A stretch of DNA of 64,000 bases, from assembly GCF_050624435.1 (NCBI RefSeq), contig NC_134538.1, forward strand, positions 127,888,937 to 127,952,936. The letters are read 5' to 3'. The position numbers and the translations under genes were made by a program. The notes beneath the pieces are model-generated. The model ran no database searches, was not told the origin of the DNA, and was given only the letters and a program-made list of their open reading frames with translations. Positions within the stretch are counted from its first letter, which is position 1. Every line of letters starts with the position of its first letter. Origin of the DNA: Tenrec ecaudatus (taxonomy: Eukaryota; Chordata; Mammalia; Afrosoricida; Tenrecidae). Shown one piece after another: positions 32,104 through 44,200 of the stretch.

Positions 32104-34020
32104 TGTTGTTAGGTGCCACTGAGTCGATTTCAACTCAGAGCAATCTTAGCACAATGGAACTGAACACTGCCTAGTACTATACCATCTTTACAACTGTTGC
32201 TGCGCTTGAGTCCACGGTTTCAGCCATGGTGTCAGCCTATCTCCTTGAGGACGGCTCCTCTCTTTCACTGCCTCTCCACCCTATCAAACACGATGTCCTT
32301 CTCCAGGGACTGGTCTCTCCTGACAACGTGCCCAAAGTATGTGAGACAAACTCTCTCCACCCTTGCCTGAGGAGCACTCTGGCTGTACTTCTGCTAAAAC
32401 ACATCTTTCCTGATTTTAAACCATGAAGTATTTCCTTGTTCGGTTTAGACAACTGCCTTTTGATCCATGTGCAAGTTCAGCATATGAGCACACGAAGTGC
32501 CCTGGAATTCCCATTCTTCTCCAGGCGATCCATAGTTTATGATCCACAGTCAAATGCCTTGGTGTAGTCAGTAAAGCACATGTAAACATCTTTCTGATAT
32601 TCTCTGTTATGAGCCAAGATCCATGCGACATCAGCGACCATATCCCTTGTTCCATGCCCTCTTCTGAATCCTGCCTGAACTTATGGCAGCTCCCTGTCAA
32701 GGTATGGCCGCAGCCATTGTTGGAAGATCTTAAGTAAAATTTTACCAGCAGGTGCTATCAGCGACATAGTTGGGGGATTCTGTTGGGCCACCTTTCTTTG
32801 GAATGGATCCAATAAGGATCTTTTCCAGTCTGTTGGCCAAGTAGCTGTCTCCCAAACTTTCTAGCATAGATGAGCGAGTGCTTCTAGGGCTTCATCAGCT
32901 TGTTGAAGCATTTCAGTTTGTATCCCATCAATTCCTGGAGTCTTGCTTTTTTGGCTAATACTTTCAATGCAGCTTGAACGTCTTCCTTCGGCACCATTGG
33001 TTCTTAGTCATATGCCACCTCCTGAAATGGCAGAATGTCAACTAAATCTTTCTGGTGTAGTGGCTGCGTAGTCTCTCCATCGTCTTTGGATGCTTCCTGC
33101 ATCATTCAATATTTTTCCCGTAGAATCTTTCAAGATTGCAACTGGAAGCTTGAATTTTTTCTTGAGTTCTTTCAGTTTAATGCGCTGGCTGTGCTCATCA
33201 CTGGATTCCTAATTCTAGGTCTTTGCACATTTCATTGTTGTCGTTGTCTTTGTCTTTTTCTAGCTGACGTTTGAAATTGTCTATCCAGCTCTTTGACTTC
33301 ATCCTTCCTTTCACGTGCCTCAGATAGTCTAGGGTTAAGAGCAAGTTTCAGAATCTCTTCTGACATCAACTTTGATCTTTTCTTTCCTGTTTTTTTGGGG
33401 GTCTTTTTTGCTTTTTCGAGTAGCCTTTTGCTTTCTTCACGATATTCTTGATGTCCTCCCACAACTCATCAGATCTCTTTGGTCATTAGTGTCCAATGCA
33501 GCAAATCTGTTCTTCTGATGTCCTTGAACTTCAGGTGGGATACTCGAGGTCGCATTTTGGCTCTCAAGGACTTGTTTTCATTTTCATCAGCCTTATCCTG
33601 AATTTACATATGCACAGATGAACCAGTCATTCCCCATCAGCCAGTGCGGCTCCCCTCTCACGGTCTCACCCACGCCACGGCATCACAGCTCCTCCTCCGT
33701 CAAATCCCCAGGGACCTCTGACCTCTGGACCAAGGCCCCACTGTCCTGCATTATCCCAACAATGTTCTGCGCTTCCATTCACTAAGCCTCAACAGCTGAC
33801 AATGTTTTGAAGCGGAGCGTAAAGTTTTCAGTGGCTCCTTCCTCCAAAGTGGGGCTAGGAGTCCTTCCTTGTTGTCTGTCCTTAGTCCGAAAGCTCTGCT
33901 GAAACCTGTTCACTCTGACTGACCTTGGCTGGCATTTGAAATACTTGGGACAGAGCCTCCAGGATAAAAGCAACACACAAGCCACCGCAGCATGACAAAC
34001 TGACGCACATGTTGTAAGGG
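32104..34020 (-). mobile_element. RTE/BovB-like LINE, internally deleted, minus strand
   Basis: On the minus strand the 3' end carries the 'CACCTAACAACAAC' terminus (32104-32125). Reverse-transcriptase remnants lie upstream: VDHKLWIAWRRMGIPGHF near 32520-32560, and a basic linker with AKKTPKKTGKKRSKLMSEE near 33350-33430, as in BovB/RTE ORFs. The 5' part (33780-34020) matches the start of afrotherian RTE copies. Most of the endonuclease region is missing and the frame is broken, so it is dead. It lies just past the PNPLA8 3' end on the same strand. Confidence 0.75.
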
Positions 34021-34164
34021 AAGAAGAAGAAGAAGGGAAAAAAACCAATTAAGGAAAGATCAAACTTATTTTTTTAAGCCATACTGCCGGTAGGTGTATG
34101 CAAAGGCTGCAAGAAATGGAGGTACAGCCTGAACAATGAATTAAACACGACATGAGACTTTTAA

Positions 34165-34933
34165 CAAGATTGGTTCAATGTTTTATTTCTGCTAATGTTA
34201 TGCATAATGAAGATTTCCTTGGCCAGTGCAAATAGTTTTAGAGCAGTGAGTGAGTAGCTAGAGCTAGTAGAGTTAACATGCAATACAATCTTGAAACTAC
34301 GGGAGAAGTGCTTGAACTGCAACGTCACTTTTTTTTTTTAAACCAAATAAGTTGACCGAGCAAATATTGAATAGAAAACAGTATCTGGTTCTTTCATATT
34401 CCAAATGGAAAACTGCTCTGGTAGAAAATTCCATTTTTCTCTGTCTTTGTAGATGAGAGGAGTAGGTAGCAGCATGCGGACTACAGAATGTCGCTAGTGA
34501 AAACATGTCCATTTAAGAAGATATTTTTTCCACAAGAAAAAAAATCAATGATCAAATAAATTTAACATGATTATGGTAAAATATGATAAATTTTCAGTTT
34601 ATAATTTGGCATAATATATTAAGAAATTTTCAAACATTAAACAATATAACATCAATATCCACTAAACCCTACTAGCACAACAGTAATATTTCTAAAAAAA
34701 CAAACAAAAAACAGTAGTAATATTCCTAAAGCTTAGGTAATAGTTAATATCATGACAATCTAATTCCCATATGAAGTCTGTAACCAAGCATACCCTACTG
34801 TGGAAGCTGGTCCAGGAACCATCTTTCTCTGGGATTCCCCACGATTCATAAGTATTTCAGAGTTCGCTCATGTTGAATCCCACAATTTCTTACTGAGCAC
34901 GCTTTCAGTTTTGAACGCGGAGGCATAGACTTG
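34165..34933 (-). other. PNPLA8: PNPLA8 3' UTR (inferred)
   Basis: Sequence immediately after the PNPLA8 stop codon, AT-rich and free of SINEs. A canonical AATAAA lies on the minus strand at 34182-34187, so cleavage about 15-20 bases later would give a 3' UTR of roughly 770 nt. The end is inferred from the signal only. Confidence 0.6.
34182..34187 (-). terminator. PNPLA8: Candidate PNPLA8 polyadenylation signal AATAAA
   Basis: A perfect minus-strand AATAAA. It is the nearest canonical signal I see downstream of the stop, and the RTE remnant starts about 160 bases further on. Confidence 0.55.
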
Positions 34934-35208
34934 TCACAATTTTGAAAAGAATGGAAGACCTTCATACATGTCAGATTTCAGTTTTATCCAATCATTAATT
35001 TTCTGTAGAGTTGTTTTTTCTCGACTTAATATTTTTGCAGCTTTCCTCATTTTTTCTTCATTTCGTTCTATGTACTTCAACCCTTCCAACTGCAGTTGAT
35101 CCAGCTTTTCATTTCGGCTTTCATCTAGAGGGATGTTTTCACACATGACAGGATTGAACCGAAAGTACGTGTCAGAAGGCAGGAGGCCATCCAGCATGAC
35201 ATGGACTT
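34934..35208 (-). CDS. PNPLA8: PNPLA8 last coding exon (residues 674-764 and stop)
   Basis: It encodes [19 protein letters not shown] through a charged helical stretch to EGLPFFSKL and TGA (34936-34934). The C-terminal SKL is a type 1 peroxisomal targeting signal known for this enzyme. The acceptor is GTTAACAG|AAGTCC. Confidence 0.97.
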
Positions 35209-38200
35209 CTGTTAACACAAAAAGAGGGGTGGGAAGAATATGAACATCGACTTGTTCGGTATCGAGATATCAACTTCTATCTTCATGGAGGTTCCAAAGC
35301 CATGGTTATTACACCACTCAAGCGAGTAAACGGGAATGAGTAAGGAATTCATAGTAATGAATACCGCTAGAAACCATTTCATATCGTTCTGCTCCACTAG
35401 GATGTTTGCATCAGGACTCTCCCCTCCGGCCTTGGATCAGACTCTGTATACGCCTGATGTGGGTCCACTTTTCTTCCAATGTTTTTAATTGGGGGTGTGT
35501 GTGTGTGCAAAGAATCAATTTCATTGAGATGAAATTTACATTTTTAACAGATTTAATTCACACATCACACATTTCAATAGTTCAATTATATTCAAAAGGG
35601 GCTCATCATCATCACAATAAGCTTTAAGACATTTCTTCTCCCTTGCTATCATTTTTCAGATCCCCACTACTACCAACCTCCCCTGCCATGCCCCTAGGAA
35701 ACTATTAATCCAGTTGCTGTCTCTATAGATTTGATCTCTCGTGGATTTGGATGACAGTGAAAGCCGGAGTTCATTTGCAGGTTCCCCCATGTGGATTAAG
35801 CCTCTGCTGAACCCTATGACTATGGACCAGGAATGGGAATGCCTTGTAGTCAGACAGAGTCACTTTGTATGGTGGATCACTACAGTTTATAGTTAGGTTA
35901 AAATGTGACATCTTGTCAATGATTGCTTCTGATCCAAAGCATGTTTGTTCTAGCTTTTAATACTTTCTGCTTTCTTTTCTATTGAAATTGACACATTTTA
36001 AAAAGGCATCACTTTTAAGTACATAATTTGCTAGTACACATGTGAGTTGCTGTCAGATTGTTCTGACTGAAAGTGAACCTGTGAGTCTTGAGTGGAAGAA
36101 TGCTCCATTGGGTGTCCAAGGTTCCTGGATGGTACACACTCAGCTACTACTAAAGGGTTGGCAGTTCGAGTCCACCCAGGCATACTTTACAAGAAATGCC
36201 TGGCAATACACTTCTGCAAAGCAAGCCATCGAGAGTCCTATGGAGCACACTTCTACTCTGGGAGTACAAGAGGTTAAGAGGAGTCAGGGTAAGCTCAAAG
36301 GCAGTGCAACTGAGTCACACACACACACACACACACAATTTCAATTGTTCCCTGAATAGTATGTCAAATACAATAGATTTTTGTTTGTTGACTTTGCGTT
36401 CATCAACCTTGCTAAACTCTTTAAGTAGTTTTATTTAAAATTTTTCAATTCCTTAGGGTTGCCTACATAAAGTTACTTTTTTGTCTGTAAGTACAGTTCT
36501 TCCTCCTTTCTCATTGATATGCCTCTAATTTACTTTTACTGCTTTTCTGCACGCAAAGACCTTCAGCACAACTTCATTTTGAAGAGGTGAGAACCGGTCT
36601 AATACTCTATTTCTATTCTAGGTGGAAACCATTCGCGATGTTAACTCAAGTTGGTTTGTTTCTGTAGGTGCTCTTTCGCGTCCATTTTTAAATGTTAAAC
36701 CAATCCCCTAATGCTAGACGAGTCCTGCTTAGTCATGCTGTGTCGTCATTTTTATTGGCTGCTGGATTTAGTATTTCTGCAAGTCTATTAACGGTGGCAT
36801 CAGTCGTCTTCTGAGTCTTATAATAGGCTGGCCTTATAGAAGGAGTTGGGAAGCAGTGTTTTCTGGAAGTGTATGTGTAGAAGTCATACTATGTTCCTAC
36901 GTAGTTGATATAATTCACCAGTAAAGCCACCTACACTGGGAGTTTTTTGGCAGGCAAAGTTTTTAAACTATAAATTCAATTCTTTTCATTGGTACAGGCC
37001 AATTCAGAGTAACTATTTCTTAGATAATTAAAGTACCAGCAGTTAATTTTTTTAAGGAGTTTGACCACTTCATCTGCAGAAAGCAGCAACCAAGGGAGAT
37101 TTTGACCAAAGTAAAGTGGCAAAACTAAACCCTGTCTCTGTGGTGTTTGACAAAGTTAAAACAAAATCAGCAAAGTATATGAACTCTGAGCCCCTATGAT
37201 TTTCCATAACGTTAAGTGACTAGAGAAGTGTTTCTTTCCCTCCCCCCTAGTCAGGGGGCAGACGAGTGTTTGCTGAGAGGCACCGGATAGATGTACCCTG
37301 ACAGAGCATCTTGATGCTATAAGAGGTCTCTAGGAAATGGACTGCCACAAGCCAGTTGCTTTTACCCCTCACTCTAGTACAAGGGTGGGGAATGTCCAGC
37401 CCACAGGCCATAAAAGACCCCAAAATCCATCAGAGCCCACTACCGCCACAGGGTTCCCCAAGGTGAAGCACTTCCAGCAGCACTTCAGGGGTGAGTTACA
37501 TGTTTAACTCCTCTTGCCTGAGAATGATGTCAAATATCCAAATGGTCCTTGGCAGAAAAAAGTTTCCCACCTCTGTTCTAAAAAGTATCTATCTTATGAC
37601 TAGCAAAATATTTTGAGCCAGGCTCATACTTTTGAAATGAAGTTGATAAGATACAGTTTGCTGATGTCAGATGGGATATTGTACAAGTGTTCACTCGGCC
37701 AGCAGGTTGAGGCTGTGCAGTACCTACCTGAGACTGTGACCAGGGCGCTTATCAACTTGCATGTAGCTGGATCTGCTGGAAGGCATGGGCACTGACGACT
37801 AGTTGGTTATGAAGTGTGCTTAGATTACTTGCTTTTAATGTGAGCAGGGATGTGATTAAATGTACTAGCTTGCTTTATTTCTCTGTGTGTGTTTCCCCCA
37901 TGTGCACTTTGTTTTCTTATTTCCGCTACCTTTGGATGGTTTTAAAAAAATAATTTTAACATTTACCCATTTTGTCTCCATTATTGGCTTATTAGTGCTA
38001 TTCCTCTGGCCCTTTTTACTTATAAGCTTTTATAAAAATATAATATACATGTTTAACTTATCACAATCTCCCTTCAAATACAGTAACAGACTTCTAATTC
38101 CTACCCTCACTGGTGATGTAGTGGTTACATCTAGGGATGCTAACTTCAAGGTCAGCAGTTCAAAACCACCAGGCACTCCAAGAGATAGAGATAGGGCTGT

Positions 38201-41200
38201 CTACTCCCATAAGCAGTTCCAGTCTTGGAAACGCATAGGACAGTCTACCCTGTCCTATGGGATCACAAGGAGTCAGCAGGGACGCCAGGGCGGGGGGAAT
38301 GCCAACCGCCATCCTCTGTACTATCACTGCCATGCCTTTCACCACACATCATAAACAGTGCACTGTTCTACTACTCCCCAGTGAAGAGGTGACAGTAAAC
38401 AGGAAAAAGTAAGGGAGTGGAGTCAGTCATGAACTAGAGAGGGCCTTACAGGTGAAGGGCACAGCAACTGCAGAGGCCTGGTAATAGACGAGTGCGTAGC
38501 AAGTTTGAGGAACAGCAAGAATTAAAGCATGGCTAGACACTGTGATGTCTTCAAAGGTTGATGGCAAACACACCTAGCTTTGAGTAGGGGATAGGCATGG
38601 TCTAACTTACACTTTAAAAGGATCGCTCTCACCTGCGCATGGAGACTAGCCGACCAGGGAGCAAAGTGGAAGTAAAGATTCAGTTCAGTTTGCTGCCAGC
38701 TGACTAATGTATTTTCATAAGCACGCCAAGTCTCTGATACTAGGTGTGTGTCCAACCCAACATGACTCCTTCTGTTGGGCTTCCCTGTGTCTGTTAAAGA
38801 GTCTCCACGCCACACTGCTGGTTCCTCCTTCACACTCCTGTCCAGCTGAAAGGAGGCACCGGCAGCACTGGATCCCAGATGGAGAGCAGTGTCTGGTCTG
38901 GCTTTCTCTGACAAGAAATGGGAGCAATCCAGGAAAACAAGGAAAGACATGCTGCTGTGAGCGTCCTAAAGCCACAGAATGCACATGGCACGTGCTCTTT
39001 TGAAGTTCGGACCAACAACTGTGCCCTGGAGGATTCTAGCACCCAGGAGGGAATCGAACAAGCAGACTAACCTTCTGTGTCCGTTGCACTGTTGATAACA
39101 TGAGCGAGTTTGGTCTTCAAGCTGGTGTGCATTGTCGTGTTTTTCACATCACTCTCATAACGGCCAGTGCCCAAGGACACTATGCACTCTAGCGGGACGT
39201 CCGGCCAAAGACACTTGCACTCGTGCATCGCCAAGGCCGAAGGGTTATTGAGAAGTAAGCCTCCGTCCTGCCAAGTGCAAGTTGAAAACATACAGCACGC
39301 GTAAGTTCTTGTCACGGAATTATACTCACAAGCCCGAAACAAATATTGTATCTTAAACATTTACAATTCACATAAAGTTAAATTGTGTGATACACTGAAC
39401 ACTCGATTAGTTAAAGACAAGAGACTCTTTTAGAGCGAATTTATTTTATACAGTACAGTTGCAGTAAAGTCCCATGACACTCAGGGCCTCGTGAGTTAAG
39501 TGCCTTAGAAACCTTTCCTTTTCCACCATGAGAGCTCTTGGGTTGCTTTTATATTTTGCTCTACATTACCGAAATGAACGGAAGGTACCATTAACAACTT
39601 CAGTCAGCATGCGGCTAAAACATTCTTATGGACCATGAAGGGGAAACACCTCCCATCTTTGCATGAATTGTGCTGTTTATTTGTTTTGTTTTCATACCAT
39701 AAAGGGGGAACTATTTATTTAAAAAATGATGATACCTCTTGATGTTAGCATTGCCAAGGCACTGTCCTCAAAGCCAAGTATCGCAAATAATACTCTGGCT
39801 TGGTCGGCGAGATCACATTATATTGGATAATAACGTTCCCAAATATGAACTAACCAACTCCCCAGAGAAAGTCAATTGGCTCTTTCATTATGGAACAGCC
39901 AGTCCGAGGCTAATGGTCTGTCAGGGTGGCGTATGTTACTCATCATCAATGTGCGGCTCTGTGATCCCCGTGGGATAACAGGAAACCACAGGGCTGTCCG
40001 GACTCTCCAAAAAGCGATGTGGTCACATCATTTCAGTCTCAGCTCTACTCTCCATATTACGGACCCTGGGTGGCTGGTAGGAGTGAGTTTGGTTTGAGAG
40101 ATTTTATGTTCCATGTTCGTGAGGGCCTTTGGCTGTCACTTCCAATCCAACCCTTCTTCCTCCTGAGTTGCCCAATGCTACCATTCTCTAACTTCACCTC
40201 TTTGAAAGAATGTGTCTTATGTTGTCACACTGTGAGTTTTATAGGGCAAGACTGATTTTAAAGGATATCTCCTTGATAGAAGTGTATTTATTCATAAGCA
40301 AACCACGTCTCAGGTCTTAGTCCCCTTTCATAAGCATTCCTTTGTGGCTGAGATGTGCCTAACTTCAGATTATCTCAGAAACCCCAAAACTCAGAATCAG
40401 GAAATAGGTAACCTAAGACCCAAAACAAACAAACAAACAAACAAAAAACATTGTTGAGAACAAGAGGGGTCGGAGCAGAGATCCAAAACCGATCTGTAGA
40501 CAATGGGACATCCCCTCACAGAAGGGTCACAAGGAAGGGATGAGTCAACCAGAGTGCAGTTTAGCACCGATGTGACACACAACATTCCTCTGGTTCCTAG
40601 AGGCTTCTTCATCCCCCACTGTCATGACTCCCATCCTGCCTTTTACTGTGGTCCAGACCAGCGCATACACTCAGGTCCGGATAAGAGCTCATGACACATG
40701 GAATCCAGGTCAGATAAATCCCTCAGGCACAGGAACGGGAGTAGCAATACCAGGAGGTGAAGAGGAAGGTGGGAAGAAACCATGGTGGAAGGGAGACAGC
40801 AGTCAGTGTAAGATAGTGAAAATAATAGTTTATAATTTATTAAGGTCCAAAAGGTCATGAAGGAGGGAGGATAAAAAGAGGAGCTGATACCAAGGCTCAG
40901 TCGAAAGAAAATGTTGTGAGAACGATGATGGCAACAAATGTACAAGTGTGTTTGACACAATGGATGGATGGATGGATGGATTGTGATAAGCGGTATACTA
41001 GCCCCCAATAAGATGATCTTAAAAAAAGAGAAAAAAGAAACCCAAAATCTACAGGTAGAAAAGTTCACCTTCTCCGCCGCTTGCCTCGGAGAAGCTAATC
41101 GGGTTCTGGAAGAAGGGGATTTGTGCTGAGGGCAGAAAAAGGAGAGAACTGCACCCGTGGGAGCAGAATGTCTGACTTTGTCGTAGATTCAACAGACTTA

Positions 41201-44200
41201 GTTTTCAGGGTACACCTCAGTAATGCAGCCAGATGATTACGCAGCACAACTGAGGAGATCCACCCAAGACAAGAACCCTCAAACAAACATACAAATTACA
41301 ACTCAGACTGTGAGAAGCGGGGCTTCTGATACCAAGTAGGTTGCTTGCATTTACTCATTAAAGACTTAATGACCGTGTGCTCTTTGCCAGGCCCAAAAGT
41401 CTGAAAGTCACTCAATGCAATTTTGTCTACTTGACAATTAATACATCTGTAAATACTGTAATAATATTCTCCTCTTTAGAATCAAAGGCAAATTAAATCT
41501 CCTCATCCACCTACTCCTACCTCTTAATTAGAGGACTACTTTCAATAACTGCTCAAATAGAATATCAATCTATAATTTATACTCGACTTGACTCCAAAAT
41601 GGATATGAAGTACATTAAAACATATATCAGCCATCACAAGTAATATTTTAAAACTAGAACTGGGGCTAATTAAATGTAATTACTCAAATAATTTAGAAAT
41701 GAAAGAGTTTTAATAAGTGTCAAAATTCAGTTTTAAACTTTATAGCAACTTGTGACAGCTTGGAAAGACATTGGTACATTGCTTGAATGTTTTATTTCTT
41801 AAACCCATAAAGACCATTCACATCTTAGAATATTCTCAATTAATGTTTGCTTTTTGAGGAAAAGAAAATTTCACAAAGCCCAACATGGAAGAAGCACACC
41901 AGCCTGTGTGATGATGAGATGTCGATGGGATCAGGTATCAGGCATCAGAAGGCGCAGAACAAACAATCATATTCATGTGAACGGGGAGGCGGGGACTGGG
42001 GTGGAGTGGAGATCCAAAGCCCATCTGTGGGCAGTTGGACCTCCCCTCACAGAAGGGTCACGAGGAAGGGACAAGCCAGCCAGAGTGTAGTATAGCACTG
42101 ATGAAACACACAACATTCCTCTAGTTCTTTCATGCTTACCCCACCCTCCCAATCATGACCCCAGGTCTACCTTACAAATCCAGCTAGAACTTAGCATGTA
42201 CACTGGTACACATAATAGCTCTCAACACACAGAATCCAGGACACATAAGCCCCTCAGGACCAATAATTGCAGTAGCGATACCATGAGGGTAGAGGGAAGG
42301 TGAGAGAAGAAACGGGGGAACTGATCACAATGATCAATTCATACCCATCCCCCTGGGGGGTGGGGGGGCAAACAACAGAAACATCAGTGAAGGGAGACAG
42401 TGGTGGAAGGGAAGATATGAAAATAATAATTTATAAATTATCAAGGGCTCATGTAGGAGAGGGAGGGAAAAAATGAGGAGTTGATACCAAGGGCTCAAGT
42501 AGAAATAAAATGTTTTGAAAAGGATGATGACGACATCTGTACAAATGGGCCTGACACAATGGATCGAGGGAGTGCTATAAGAACAGTAAGAGCCCCAATG
42601 AAATGATTAACAACCAAGAAAAGTTCACTTCTTCCTCCAAGTGTGGAAGGAGAAAAGACACAATAAGGAAACCATCGTTTGCTTCGACTCCTTATCCTAT
42701 TGGAATATTCTTATTAAATGTCATTTTAAATCACCTTTTAAAATATCAATCATTAGAAATCACTGAAATAAATGATTTATATAAAGTATATTCTCTGCGC
42801 ATTGGCTCTATGCTTTATATAACATTTACATAAGAAGTTATCTTAATGTGAGGGTCGAGCTAAGTTGAAAAATAATAGTGGTCAATGCAAGCGTGACTAA
42901 GCAGACTAAGAAATATCACTAGTTTGCCGGGAACAGAAAAAGGCTCACTGAATTACTCTGGTTTACTCTACTTCTTCTGTAGGACTGAATTCAACTTTAG
43001 ATCTATTTTCTATTCACTAAGAACCTGAGAAAATGAGATCACTTCTGAAGTCTGGGAATACACTGTTGTGAAAGGTAACTGCGCATCACTTTTGACTCTT
43101 ACTAATATCAGAGTGCGGCCCCTGGAAGAAGACGCCGTGCTTGGTGAGGCAGAGGGCAGCGAACCCGAGGGAGGCTCTCCACACGAGGGTTGAAGAGCAA
43201 CGGTGACGTGGCACTGGGTGGCAGGGTGTTGCTCTGTTGCACCTGGGTCGCTGCGGGTTGAAAGCAACCCAACATCGCCTAACAACAACTATATACAGTC
43301 TCAGAAACGGGGGGGGGGGGGGGAGTGTTGGGGTGGCAGCTCTCCCTGTCTTATAGGGTGCCCATAAGTTGACATTGATTAGATGGCAAAGCATTTGGTT
43401 TGGTTTTGGAAGAAGATATGGTCAAAATTCCCATAAATAGTAGGTGTTGTACAGTGAATTAATTAATATGGCTTTTCTAGCTAGGTCTTTGTAACGCCCA
43501 TCAATCAACTGAGTGGGGCCATGCAGATTGGGTGTGCTTCCTCTTTTTCTGGTGGGTCTGGGTAAGAGAAGGTGGGGAAAATACTGACAGGATTATTAGA
43601 GGGTTAATTATGATCTAAAAACCTTGAACCTCTAAAGAGGAGATTGGTCGTTTTTGCCATCCTGCTAGGTATAAATTAGCCCGTTGGCAGTAGAGATCAG
43701 TAGAGAGCTTGTTATTGGGACCCTGAGATCCCAGCCTGATGACCCTCCTTGATCCAGAAGAACCAACTGTGACACCAGAGGAGCAGGAGAACCAAGAGCA
43801 CGAGAGTCAGCTGCCCGGGCCACGCAGTGAGCTCAGCCGGCCCCTCGGGTAGCAGGCTCGAGTCCAGAGCCAGTGTGTCCGGGAACTGACTGGGGAGCCA
43901 GGCGTGCTGACGCAGAGATAAAGCGGGAGTACCTTCTGGCGGAGCCTACGAGGGAGTGACGTGCCCGCTGGGCACTCACCGCAACACTGAAGGCTTTGGC
44001 ATCTTGCCTGAACTGGGACTGCAAACTTTTTTTTTCTTCCCAATTTCTTTTAGTTCTTTATCATGTGCTTTTCTTAAATCATTTTATTGGGGGGATTGTA
44101 CAGCTCTTATCACAATCCATACATCCATCTATGGAATCAAGCACATTTGTACACTTGTTGCCATCATCATTTTCAAAACATTTTCTTTCTATTTGAGCCC

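Noticed and set aside
32416..33462. ORFs containing reverse-transcriptase-like text near 32416-32700 and 33232-33462
   Set aside because: They are broken pieces of one dead RTE element and not a host gene; listed as a mobile element.
35212..35397. ORF of 61 codons beside the last PNPLA8 exon
   Set aside because: It lies in the intron just upstream of the acceptor. It has no splice or family support, and its hydrophobic start looks like chance.
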